46,549 nucleotides of DNA. Origin: Synergistaceae bacterium (GTDB taxonomy: Bacteria; Synergistota; Synergistia; Synergistales; Acetomicrobiaceae). Shown in pieces: positions 29,958-38,667 of this stretch (the stretch's first letter is position 1; every line of letters starts with the position of its first letter). Position numbers and translations under genes: made by a program. The stretch spans positions 1 to 46,549 of the forward strand of contig JAAYTM010000061.1 of assembly GCA_012518015.1 (NCBI GenBank), written 5' to 3'. The notes below the pieces were generated by a model. The model was given only the letters and a program-made list of their open reading frames with translations. It was not told the DNA's origin and did not search any database.

Positions 29958-30723
29958 CGGTGGGCTTGAAAGAGAAGGTCGTTTAATTGAAAATGCCAGG
30001 GTTGGAGAAGATGTTCATTTACTTCGTTTTGAGGTAGAAGAAACCTTGCCTCACTCATTGCCGGGACAGTTTTTTATGGTCAGGCCTTCTCGGTGGGAGA
30101 GAGACCCCTTTTTACTGCGTCCCTTTGCTGTTGTCGATCAGTCAGATAAAACTGTCGATTTTTTGGTTAAAGTAGTTGGTAGGGGAACGAAGGATATATC
30201 GGTAAGTGATATTGGCGTTTCCTTTCGATTGCGAGGTCCGCTGGGAGGGAGGGGTTTTACCCCCTCCTGCGACAGCGTTGTTCTGGTTGCAGGAGGCATT
30301 GGCATAGCTCCCTTGCTTTATGCGTGGAAGTTGCATTCAAAGTTTGTCGTAAGATTTATTTTTGGAGTGCCGGACAAAGGGTGGACAGATATAGTAAATT
30401 GGATTAAATCCCAAGTTTCCGGTGCAGAGGTAGCTTGCGAGGATGGATCGCTTGGTGTCAAGGGAACGGCCGTCGATTTCCTTTTAAGCGAACAAGCGTA
30501 TGCTGAAGAAATATGGGCTTGCGGCCCCGTCCCCATGCTTAAGGCGATATGTGATGCATTTAAAGATAAGATACGTATCTTGGGGTCCTTTGAATCCAGA
30601 ATGGGTTGTGGCATTGGGGGATGTCATTCTTGCGCAATTCCAACGCGGAGTGGAATGCTTAAAGTTTGCCACGATGGCCCGGTTTTTGATCTGTCGGAGG
30701 TTTATTTAGATGAACTTCTCTAA
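29947..30723 (+). CDS. pyrK: Dihydroorotate dehydrogenase electron transfer subunit
   Basis: FAD/NAD reductase fold (GGIGIAPLLYAW) and [2Fe-2S] ligands MGCGIGGCHSCAIP..KVCHDGPVF; precedes pyrD. Confidence 0.93.
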   Translation: MRYSGGLEREGRLIENARVGEDVHLLRFEVEETLPHSLPGQFFMVRPSRWERDPFLLRPFAVVDQSDKTVDFLVKVVGRGTKDISVSDIGVSFRLRGPLGGRGFTPSCDSVVLVAGGIGIAPLLYAWKLHSKFVVRFIFGVPDKGWTDIVNWIKSQVSGAEVACEDGSLGVKGTAVDFLLSEQAYAEEIWACGPVPMLKAICDAFKDKIRILGSFESRMGCGIGGCHSCAIPTRSGMLKVCHDGPVFDLSEVYLDELL

Positions 30724-31660
30724 GTTTTCGGAAGAGTTGCCCGATATGAGCGTTTCCGTAGGAAATTTAACTTTATCTTCCCCTTTGATAATAGCTTCGG
30801 GCGTTTGGCCACATGAGGCCAAATTTTGGAGAGAACCTTACACCAATGGCGTTGGTGCGATCTGCAGCAAAGGCTTGACGCGTCACCCCAGGTCTGGTAA
30901 CAAGGGAACGAGGATATGGGAGACTTCCTCGGGCTTACTAAACAGCATTGGCCTTCAAAACAGTGGTATTGAAGCTTTTGTTGCAGAAGAGTTGCCCGAG
31001 ATATCCGGAAACCAGGTTCCGGTTGTGGTCAATTTGGCTATCGAGACATTAGAGGAAGCTGAAGAAGGCCTTATCTTGCTTAAATCCGCAAAAGAGCATA
31101 TCGCGGCGATAGAGCTTAACGTTTCCTGCCCTAACGTAGATTTTGGGGGCATGGCTTGGGGCGTGAGCGAGGAGGGCATAGCTCAGGTCCTTGGCGCGGC
31201 AAGGCCCCTTTGGGAAGGAGAACTTTGGGTGAAGCTGACGCCACAGGTTAGTAACTTGGTAGACGTTGCCAAGGTTGCCCAGGAAATGGGCGCTGATGCC
31301 CTGGTGGTGGCCAACACCTGGCTGGGCATGGCGATTGATGTGGATCGCAAGAAACCCGTTTTTGAGCGAGTTGTGGCAGGTTTATCCGGGCCTGCTGTGT
31401 TTCCTTTAGCGCTTAAATGTGTTTATGAAGCGGCAGGTGCAGTTTCGATTCCAGTAATAGGGTGCGGTGGGGTTAGTTGCGGTAATGACGCGTTGGCCAT
31501 GTTGCTTGCTGGAGCTGTTGCAGTTGAGGTGGGCAGCATGCTGTTGCATGATTTGCTGTGCATGGCCGAGATCCACGATCAGGTAAGAAGAAAGCTGACG
31601 GATTGGAATGCTTCTTCTGTAAGGGATATCATAGGAAAGGGAAGGAGTGAAGGTTTTTGA
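30710..31660 (+). CDS. pyrD: Dihydroorotate dehydrogenase catalytic subunit (class 1B)
   Basis: VGNLTLSSPLIIASGVW, LNSIGLQNSGIEAFV, ELNVSCPNVDFGG, VIGCGGVSCGNDALAMLLAGAVAVEVGS. Confidence 0.93.
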   Translation: MNFSKFSEELPDMSVSVGNLTLSSPLIIASGVWPHEAKFWREPYTNGVGAICSKGLTRHPRSGNKGTRIWETSSGLLNSIGLQNSGIEAFVAEELPEISGNQVPVVVNLAIETLEEAEEGLILLKSAKEHIAAIELNVSCPNVDFGGMAWGVSEEGIAQVLGAARPLWEGELWVKLTPQVSNLVDVAKVAQEMGADALVVANTWLGMAIDVDRKKPVFERVVAGLSGPAVFPLALKCVYEAAGAVSIPVIGCGGVSCGNDALAMLLAGAVAVEVGSMLLHDLLCMAEIHDQVRRKLTDWNASSVRDIIGKGRSEGF

Positions 31661-32337
31661 GCGAAGTGGTGCTAGCCTTAGATACCGAAGATTTGACTTC
31701 AGCCAATGAGATCTTAGAATTGTTGGGAACAGAGCTTAAATACGTTAAAATCGGGCCTCGACTTCTTTATCTCGGAGGTAAGGAGTTTATATTTTCCCTG
31801 ATGAAGTGTTGGAACGTCTTTTTGGACGTCAAGTTGCACGATATCCCAAACACCGTTCGAGGAGCGGTTTCTGCACTTGCAGGTATGGGAATATTTGGGC
31901 TTACGCTTCATGTCGCGGGAGGAGAGAGGATGTTGCGGGAAGCAGTGAAAATGCGCGACGAGACGAACCCAGAGATGAAGATTTTTGGAGTTACCGTGCT
32001 TACCAGTATTGATGACGAGGAATGGAAATCACTGGCCCCTGGGTCCATGCTTGAAGACGCCGTAAAGTCCAGGACGAAGTTGGCAGAGAAAGCGGGTATA
32101 GATGGAGTAGTTTGTTCCCCAAAGGATTTGGACGCAGTCAAAGGTACATCCAAGAGGTTACTGACCTTGGTTCCGGGAGTAAGGCCTAAAGGCGTTTCTT
32201 ACGATGATCAAGCAAGGGTCATGACGCCGGCTGAGGCCAAGGAAAGGGGAGCGGATTTCATAGTCATAGGAAGGCCAGTTCTTGCCGCACCGGATCCGCT
32301 GGAAGCTTTGATTGGGATAAAAAAAGAGGTTGGCTAA
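31657..32337 (+). CDS. pyrF: Orotidine 5'-phosphate decarboxylase
   Basis: FLDVKLHDIPNTVRGA, DGVVCSPKD, LTLVPGVRPKG, IVIGRPVLAAPDP. Confidence 0.95.
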   Translation: MSEVVLALDTEDLTSANEILELLGTELKYVKIGPRLLYLGGKEFIFSLMKCWNVFLDVKLHDIPNTVRGAVSALAGMGIFGLTLHVAGGERMLREAVKMRDETNPEMKIFGVTVLTSIDDEEWKSLAPGSMLEDAVKSRTKLAEKAGIDGVVCSPKDLDAVKGTSKRLLTLVPGVRPKGVSYDDQARVMTPAEAKERGADFIVIGRPVLAAPDPLEALIGIKKEVG

Positions 32338-32339
32338 GA

Positions 32340-32921
32340 ATGAGCGGCGCTGAAGTAAAAGATAGATTGGAAAAGATGCTATACGACAGCGGGGCTTTGC
32401 TCGAGGGACATTTCCTTCTCACCTCGGGGCTACATAGCGGATATTATTTGCAATGTTCCTTGCTTCTGCGATTTCCTTGGTATGCTGCTTTTGTGGGAGA
32501 AAAATTGGCTAAATTAGTCGAGCCCTTCGATCCGCAAATAATAGCGAGCCCGGCTTTAGGGGGCATAATAGTAGGCCATGAAGTAGCAAGAGCTTTAGGC
32601 GTGCCTTTTATATTTTGTGAACGAGAGGAAGGACAAATGAGGTTGCGCAGGTTTCCTGCGCCGGAAGGCATGAGGTTCGCAGTGATCGAAGACGTGGTGA
32701 CGACAGGAGGATCTGTTAGGGAAGTTGGCGAGGTGCTGGAAATCTTAGGAGGAAAATGGGAGGCCTCAGGATGTATAGTGGACAGAACAACACAGGATGT
32801 CCAATTGCCCGTAGAGCTTTTGAGCCTAACAAAGAAGACCTTCCCCGTCTATAAACCGGAAGAATGTCCATTTTGTAAGAAGGGATACCCCTTAGTAAAA
32901 CCGGGCAGCAGAAAGCGTTGA
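32340..32921 (+). CDS. pyrE: Orotate phosphoribosyltransferase
   Basis: FLLTSGLHSGYYLQC, SPALGGIIVGHEVARAL, PRPP loop VIEDVVTTGGSVREV. Confidence 0.95.
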   Translation: MSGAEVKDRLEKMLYDSGALLEGHFLLTSGLHSGYYLQCSLLLRFPWYAAFVGEKLAKLVEPFDPQIIASPALGGIIVGHEVARALGVPFIFCEREEGQMRLRRFPAPEGMRFAVIEDVVTTGGSVREVGEVLEILGGKWEASGCIVDRTTQDVQLPVELLSLTKKTFPVYKPEECPFCKKGYPLVKPGSRKR

Positions 32922-32947
32922 TCAGGCCAGGCCAATCTTTGGAAGAT

Positions 32948-33814
32948 ATGAAACAGAAGAGATTTGTGACAAGATGCAATAACTTTAGGACGAAAGGACA
33001 CCAAATTAAGGGAGCTTTAATTTCTTTAGTGTTTTTAATAATTTGTTTTTATCCTTACATTGCCCTGTCCGCTGAGAAAAAGGTTGCTACCATAATAGCG
33101 GTGCCTCCCGAGGTGGCATTACTGACCCGATTCATCGGCGGGCCCGTTGTGGAGGTGTTATCTTACCTGGATTGGACAGAGGATGGGACGCTTGTTGTCC
33201 ACACAAAGACTTTTCCTAAAGATACCATCCTCATTGCTTTGACGCCTAAGGAAAAGAAAATTCCCAAAGGTATATCCCAGGTAAAGTACTTGTACGAATT
33301 TTTGCCCCAAGGAAGAGAGGAGTTCGATAAGTATTTTTTTGATCCTGCCTCGTTGTCTTTTATGGCAAGCCGCGTTTTGATCGCTTTGACGGAGTTGGAC
33401 CCGTCAATGTACGATTACTTTCAAAGGCGGTTGGCCGAATTTCAAAGCAGATTGGACAGCGTAGTTAACGTAGGCAGAGAAATCTTATCGGGCGTTTCCA
33501 TGCTCGATTTATCAGGCAGGATGGAATTTTTGTTAAAGGCGAGTAGCGCTAGGGTAAAAAGGCCGTCGCAAGAGTGGTTTGATCTGTGGGAAAAGGGCGA
33601 GGGAAGCGAAGAGCTGGTTAAGTGCATGGAAAGAGCCAAATCACAAAATACCCTTGTTGTTGCCGATGCGTGGTCGCCCAAAATAATAAAAGATGAAGTC
33701 TCTAACCTTTCGTGTGGAATCCTGCTTCCGGCACCAAAGCTTGACGATATGTGGACTTCCTATCTGCATGATCTTTATTTGGCTCTATGGAATCGTTTTA
33801 AAGCGGTTCCATAG
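32948..33814 (+). CDS. Exported protein resembling ZnuA/TroA-family substrate-binding proteins but lacking usual metal ligands
   Basis: Signal-anchor (ALISLVFLIICFYPYIALSA); VATIIAVPPEVALLTRFIGGPVVEV and FFDPASLSFMASRVLIALTELDPSMYDYFQRRLAEFQSRLD parallel the ZnuA fold. ORF track starts at 32918; ATG 32948 also plausible. Confidence 0.6.
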   Translation: MKQKRFVTRCNNFRTKGHQIKGALISLVFLIICFYPYIALSAEKKVATIIAVPPEVALLTRFIGGPVVEVLSYLDWTEDGTLVVHTKTFPKDTILIALTPKEKKIPKGISQVKYLYEFLPQGREEFDKYFFDPASLSFMASRVLIALTELDPSMYDYFQRRLAEFQSRLDSVVNVGREILSGVSMLDLSGRMEFLLKASSARVKRPSQEWFDLWEKGEGSEELVKCMERAKSQNTLVVADAWSPKIIKDEVSNLSCGILLPAPKLDDMWTSYLHDLYLALWNRFKAVP

Positions 33815-34861
33815 TCATACGATCTCTATCTTTCCCGTACCTTGCACAACCTCTGCTATGAGTCTGCTTTCTTCAAAGCCTTCCTCCTTTAGCAGGTCAA
33901 GTGCTCTTCTTACGGTTGATGGGTCAAAGGCCAAAAGCAATCCGCCCGATGTTTGCGGGTCGAATAAAATATCTTGAAGATCTTCATGTAGCAATTCTAA
34001 GCCCTTTATTTTACCCGCTTCTGTGTAGCAAGCCTTGTTGCGATAAGTGCCTGCGGGGACCAGGCCCATGGAAACCTTCTCTAACGCTCCTTTTAAGAGG
34101 GGGATATTTTTTACATTTAGTTTGATGTCTATATTTTCATCTAACATATCTAACAAGTGTCCCATCAACCCAAAACCCGTGACGTCTGTACAAGCATGAA
34201 CTTGGAGGCGCATTTCCCTGGGCAGTCGCAAAGGAAGATCGTTTAATTGAACCATGGCTGAGGTCATGGTCGCTTCTTCTTCCTCACTCAGCATGGCTGC
34301 CTTAAAAGCCGCGACGAGCGCGCCAGTTCCCAATGGCTTAGTCAGAATAATCTTATCACCCGGCTTTGCCCCCTTTGTATACCATATCTCGGTCAATGGG
34401 ACTTCGCCATAAACCACCAACCCAAATTTAGGCTCCTCATCCTCTATCGTGTGACCCCCTGCAACGATTGCTCCCGCTCTTGTCGTCCTTTCCATACTTC
34501 CTTCTAAAATTGATGAAAGCACCTCCAGGGGCATGCAGTTTATTGGAAACCCAACGACGTTTAAGGTGAGCAGGGGTCTTCCTCCCATGGCGAAGACATC
34601 GCTCAGGGAGTTGGCCGCTGCAATTTGTCCCCAAATATAAGGGTCGTCGACGACGGGAGTAATGATGTCCACCGTTAAAATGGCGGCTCTCTCATCCGTC
34701 AGCACCCAAAGGGCCGCATCTTCTCCTCCTTTCCATGAGGAGAGCAACCTTGGGTGATCTTGCGGGGTAAGTCTTTTAAGCAGCTTATCAAGGTCCGCCG
34801 GACCCAGCTTAGCCGCTCAGCCACTGGTTTTAGCCAGTTCAGTCAAACGAAACTTTGTCAT
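33815..34861 (-). CDS. selD: Selenide, water dikinase SelD, itself a selenoprotein (in-frame TGA at codon 15)
   Basis: From ATG 34861: MTKFRLTELAKTSG-U-AAKLGPADLDKLLKRLTPQDHPRLLSSWKGGEDAALW.., continuing in frame into the reported ORF. TGA sits at the SelD Cys/Sec position. Confidence 0.92.
34780..34819 (-). promoter_or_regulatory. Candidate bacterial SECIS element following the selD Sec codon
   Basis: TGA-GCGGCT-AAGCTG-GGTCC-GGC-GGACC-TTGATA-AGCTGC: inner 5-bp and outer 6-bp (one G-U) stems, G-rich apical loop about 18 nt after TGA. Confidence 0.7.
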
Positions 34862-35649
34862 ATGTCATCCCTTCTTATATGAACTACATCTCCGGTGGCA
34901 AACAAAAGAGTTTCGCCTGCTGCAAGGACTTGCAATGCGCCCTCTTCAGTAATATCCACCGCCAGACCGCTTATTGTCTCATTATCTAAATATACGGTCA
35001 CTTGCGAACCCAAAGTTACGCAATGGTTTTTATAACTTTCGATGACCTTCTTTTGACCATTATCCGTTTTCAAGAACGAAAGCCACTTGAAGACTTCTTC
35101 TGCTGATACTGAAAGCAGTTCATTTAAGTCTAACTCTAGCCCAATTATATCCTTTAAGGATGTAGCTTTATCCCTCACCTCGCATGGTAGTTCGGAAATG
35201 TCTGTGTTGACATTTATGCCTACGCCTACTATCGCGTAGTGAATCTTTTGGTCGTAAATGGCTGATTCACTCAATATACCACATAGCTTTCTTTCTTGGT
35301 ATAATACATCATTTGGCCATTTTAGTTCGCAAGATATGTTACAAAATTGCTTTAGCCCGTTTCGAATCGCCATTCCTGCTGCCAAGCTTACCAACTGAGG
35401 AGAGCGTAGATCTCCTAAGTCTTTCTGAAACAGCGAGAAATACAATCCGCCTTTCGGCGAATGCCAACGCCTTTCCCTTCTGCCCCTCCCCTCAAGCTGC
35501 CTTTCGGCCCAGACTACGAAGGTATCGTAGCTGTATCGGCGGTAAAGCTCTTTGGCCATAGTTTGTGTTGATTCCACGCAATTAAACTTGAAGATCGAAA
35601 ACTTTCCGACCTCTGTGGTTATCTTAATTTCTTTCACTATCGATGACAC
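34858..35649 (-). CDS. birA: Biotin--[acetyl-CoA-carboxylase] ligase (no N-terminal HTH)
   Basis: FNCVESTQTMAKELYRRY, GRGRRERRWHSPKGGLYFSLF, LKWPNDVLYQERKLCGILSE, VGVGINVNTD. Confidence 0.93.
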   Translation of the reverse strand: MSSIVKEIKITTEVGKFSIFKFNCVESTQTMAKELYRRYSYDTFVVWAERQLEGRGRRERRWHSPKGGLYFSLFQKDLGDLRSPQLVSLAAGMAIRNGLKQFCNISCELKWPNDVLYQERKLCGILSESAIYDQKIHYAIVGVGINVNTDISELPCEVRDKATSLKDIIGLELDLNELLSVSAEEVFKWLSFLKTDNGQKKVIESYKNHCVTLGSQVTVYLDNETISGLAVDITEEGALQVLAAGETLLFATGDVVHIRRDDI

Positions 35650-35746
35650 TCCTGCTCTTTAAAATCTATGTCGATGATATAATAAATTTTACCTTAGGTG
35701 CAAAAAGGTGCAAAAAAAGATTATAAATAGTAGGAGGAGTACTTAT

Positions 35747-36866
35747 ATGGAATTACACCCTGTTTCCACGGTGTTGGAGGAACTGCACTCATCGATGGGT
35801 GAGTTGCGGGAAAGCCTTTGACATAGATTCTTTAAAAGAAGATGCGAAAATCCTGCTTAAAAAGGCCTCGTCTCCCGATTTTTGGACATCCCAGGAGGCT
35901 CAAAAGGTTACACAGAGGCTTTCTCGCCTGCAAAACCTTTTAGATCGGTGGCAAAAAATGGAACACGAACTGGAAGAGTTAACCATTTTAGCAGAGTTGC
36001 TTGAAGAGACTAACGATCAAGAATTACAGGCGGAGTTTTACGACAGGGCTTTACGCCTGCGAAAAGAGATCGACTCGATGGAAATGGAACTTTTGCTCGA
36101 CGAGAAGTATGACGAATCTAACGCGATTTTGACTGTTCATGCGGGTGCAGGTGGCCTTGATGCGCAGGATTGGGCGGAAATTCTGTCTCGAATGTACTTG
36201 CGGTGGGCAGAAAGGCATGGCTATGAAACTGAAATAATAGATATTCTACCTGATGACGAGGCAGGAATTAAATATGTAACTATATTAATAAAGGGATTTT
36301 GTTCATATGGCTACCTCAAAGCCGAGAAGGGTATCCACAGGCTTGTAAGGATCTCACCCTTCGACTCGTCTAAGCGAAGGCATACGAGTTTTGCTTCCGT
36401 TGAAGTGATACCCGAGTTGCCAGAAGACGTTGACGTTGAAATCAGGCCGGAGGAAATAAAAATGGAAACCTTTCGAGCCAGTGGTGCAGGTGGCCAGCAC
36501 GTAAATATGACCGATTCTGCCGTGAGGTTGACACATATCCCTACGGGCATAGTCGTTACATGTCAAAACGAAAGGTCGCAACATATGAATAGACAGACGG
36601 CCTTGCGATTTTTGAAGGCGAAGTTATACGAAAAATACCAGCAGGAGAAGCAAAAAAAGATAGAAGACTTGCATGGGGAGAAAAAGGAAATAGGATGGGG
36701 CAGTCAAATAAGATCCTATGTGCTGCATCCTTATACGATGGTCAAAGATCACCGCACAGGATATACGTCTTATAATGTTGATTCTGTCTTGGATGGAGAC
36801 ATAGACGATTTCATAATAACTTACCTTAGGATGCGCAAAAATACCATAAAAGCCAAGGGGGCTTAA
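35747..36866 (+). CDS. prfB: Peptide chain release factor 2, expressed by programmed +1 frameshift
   Basis: ATG 35747 encodes MELHPVSTVLEELHSSMGELRESL then CTT TGA C (TGA 35819-35821); +1 frame continues DIDSLKEDAKILLKK..; RF2 body with GAGGQHVNMTDSAVRLTHIPTG. Confidence 0.95.
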
Positions 36867-36907
36867 CGATGTATCAATTTATTTCATTCAAAGGCATCTC
36901 AATCAAG

Positions 36908-38638
36908 ATGAAGAATTTTTTCACAATAGTGGCGGTGTTAGTCATTGCTTTTATATTATCTTTCTTCGCTGATATAGCTTGTGCTGACTCTTTTACACCA
37001 AACATCGATGTCTTTCCTTTGAGCGATCTTCGTCCGGGAATGCAAGGAGAAGTGTTTACCGTGGTGAAAGGTCTGGAGCGGGTTTCCTTTCCGGCAGAAG
37101 TGATCAGCATAATACCAAGTCCTAGTGAACCCAAAAGGCTCATCTTAATACGTGCTCGAGGACCTTTGGTGGAAAAAATAGGTGGCATAGCTGCCGGAAT
37201 GAGCGGAAGCCCTTTCTTCATAAATGGGCGCCTTGTCGGAGCTATCGGATATGGTTGGGACTTCAGTGATCATAATTTAGGTTTAGTGACGCCCATAGAA
37301 GAGATGAGCAAAGCCTGGGATTGGCAGGCTAAAAAGGGGATCGAGGGGGGCAAGGTCAAGTTTCACGAAAGCAAAAACGCGCCCTTGATCGTTTCGGGCA
37401 TCAGTTCCAGGGGTGCTGAAAAGATATCTCGTGACTTCAAAGGCGAGGTAGAAGTTTTGCCCTTTGACTTGCCCGTGGGCGGAATTGGCGTAGATTATGA
37501 TGCCGAATTACAACCCGGAGACTCCGTTGGGGTGCTCCTTGCTTGGGGGGATGTCAGCGTCGGCTCGACGGGAACTTTAACGGCTGTAGACGTCGAAGGT
37601 AACTTTTTAGCTTATGCGCACCCTTTTTTAAATCGGGGAGATGTTTCCTTTCCCTTGACTCGCTCGTGGGTTCACGAAGTTATTCCCAGCATTAAAAGTC
37701 CCTTTAAGTTGGGAAGTCCTGTTTCAATTGTTGGTGTTGTGCGCCAAGACAGACCTCAAGCCATCGCCGGGAAAATAGGTCACTTTCCTAAGGGCGTTGA
37801 GGTATCCGTCAAGTTCACCGATGATTCCGAAATGACTGTCTTTAAACGCTTTCAAGTAATAAACGATCCTTTTTTGATGAACCAGGTGCTTCCGGGAGCC
37901 TTGCTTGGCTTGTTTGATGATCTGTGGGGGAGGGCTGGCGAAGGAACCGGGTTTGTCACCGTAAAGATCGAAGGCAAGGGATTTGTTGAAGGTATTTCAA
38001 GAAAAAATGTCTATTTCTCTGATAGTGATCTAATCGGGCAAATTGTAAGCCGTGAGATTATGGCACTTGTACCCCTGTTTTCTTTAAACAGATTTAAGGA
38101 AATTGATCCCTTGGGAATACACATTGAATTGCAGGTGACAAAAGAGCCGAAAGTCGTATATATAGAAAAGCTTGAAGTTCCCAATAAGGACAACGTCAAG
38201 AAAGGTGAAGATTTGGATGTTGAGGTTACGCTGAGAAACTTTCGTGGTGATCCCGAAGTTAAAAAACTTTCGTTGAAGGTCCCCGATAATGCGTCGGGGT
38301 TGTGTGAAGTGGTGGTCAGAGGAGGAGGCATAGCCGAACCTTCGCAAGTATCGCTGATGTCCGGGTGGAGAGCGATATCGTCCTTTGAAGAGTTTTTAAA
38401 TGAGATCGAGGCCGGGGAATCAAATAATCAGGTAATCGTGGAGTTGCTTTATGGACCTTTGCTTAAAGAGGAAGATGAAGAATTTTCGTTAGATGATGAA
38501 TATGAATTAGTATCTGAAATGAAAAAACGCAGAATGGAAGAAGGCACACTTCGTATCTTCGAGACGGACCATTATGTGGAAGGATTGCTTAGACGTTGCC
38601 TCACCATCATCGACGAAGGAATGAATAAAAGTCGATAA
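36908..38638 (+). CDS. Exported SpoIVB-like S55 peptidase domain protein
   Basis: Signal peptide; GGIAAGMSGSPFFINGRLVGAIGYG (S55 Ser motif); later VDVEGNFLAYAHPFLNRGDVSFPL (His-motif-like). ORF track starts at 36869; ATG 36908 also plausible. Confidence 0.82.
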   Translation: MKNFFTIVAVLVIAFILSFFADIACADSFTPNIDVFPLSDLRPGMQGEVFTVVKGLERVSFPAEVISIIPSPSEPKRLILIRARGPLVEKIGGIAAGMSGSPFFINGRLVGAIGYGWDFSDHNLGLVTPIEEMSKAWDWQAKKGIEGGKVKFHESKNAPLIVSGISSRGAEKISRDFKGEVEVLPFDLPVGGIGVDYDAELQPGDSVGVLLAWGDVSVGSTGTLTAVDVEGNFLAYAHPFLNRGDVSFPLTRSWVHEVIPSIKSPFKLGSPVSIVGVVRQDRPQAIAGKIGHFPKGVEVSVKFTDDSEMTVFKRFQVINDPFLMNQVLPGALLGLFDDLWGRAGEGTGFVTVKIEGKGFVEGISRKNVYFSDSDLIGQIVSREIMALVPLFSLNRFKEIDPLGIHIELQVTKEPKVVYIEKLEVPNKDNVKKGEDLDVEVTLRNFRGDPEVKKLSLKVPDNASGLCEVVVRGGGIAEPSQVSLMSGWRAISSFEEFLNEIEAGESNNQVIVELLYGPLLKEEDEEFSLDDEYELVSEMKKRRMEEGTLRIFETDHYVEGLLRRCLTIIDEGMNKSR

Positions 38639-38667
38639 CTAGAGGAGATAGTTGGAAAGGGTAAGTT

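Noticed and set aside
34747-34817. selD as a truncated gene or pseudogene starting at TTG 34747
   Set aside because: Upstream sequence continues in frame with SelD homology through one TGA at the known Sec position.
35799-35822. MSCGKAF N-terminus of the reported prfB ORF
   Set aside because: Artefact of reading the +1 frame upstream of the programmed frameshift; the real N-terminus begins at 35747.
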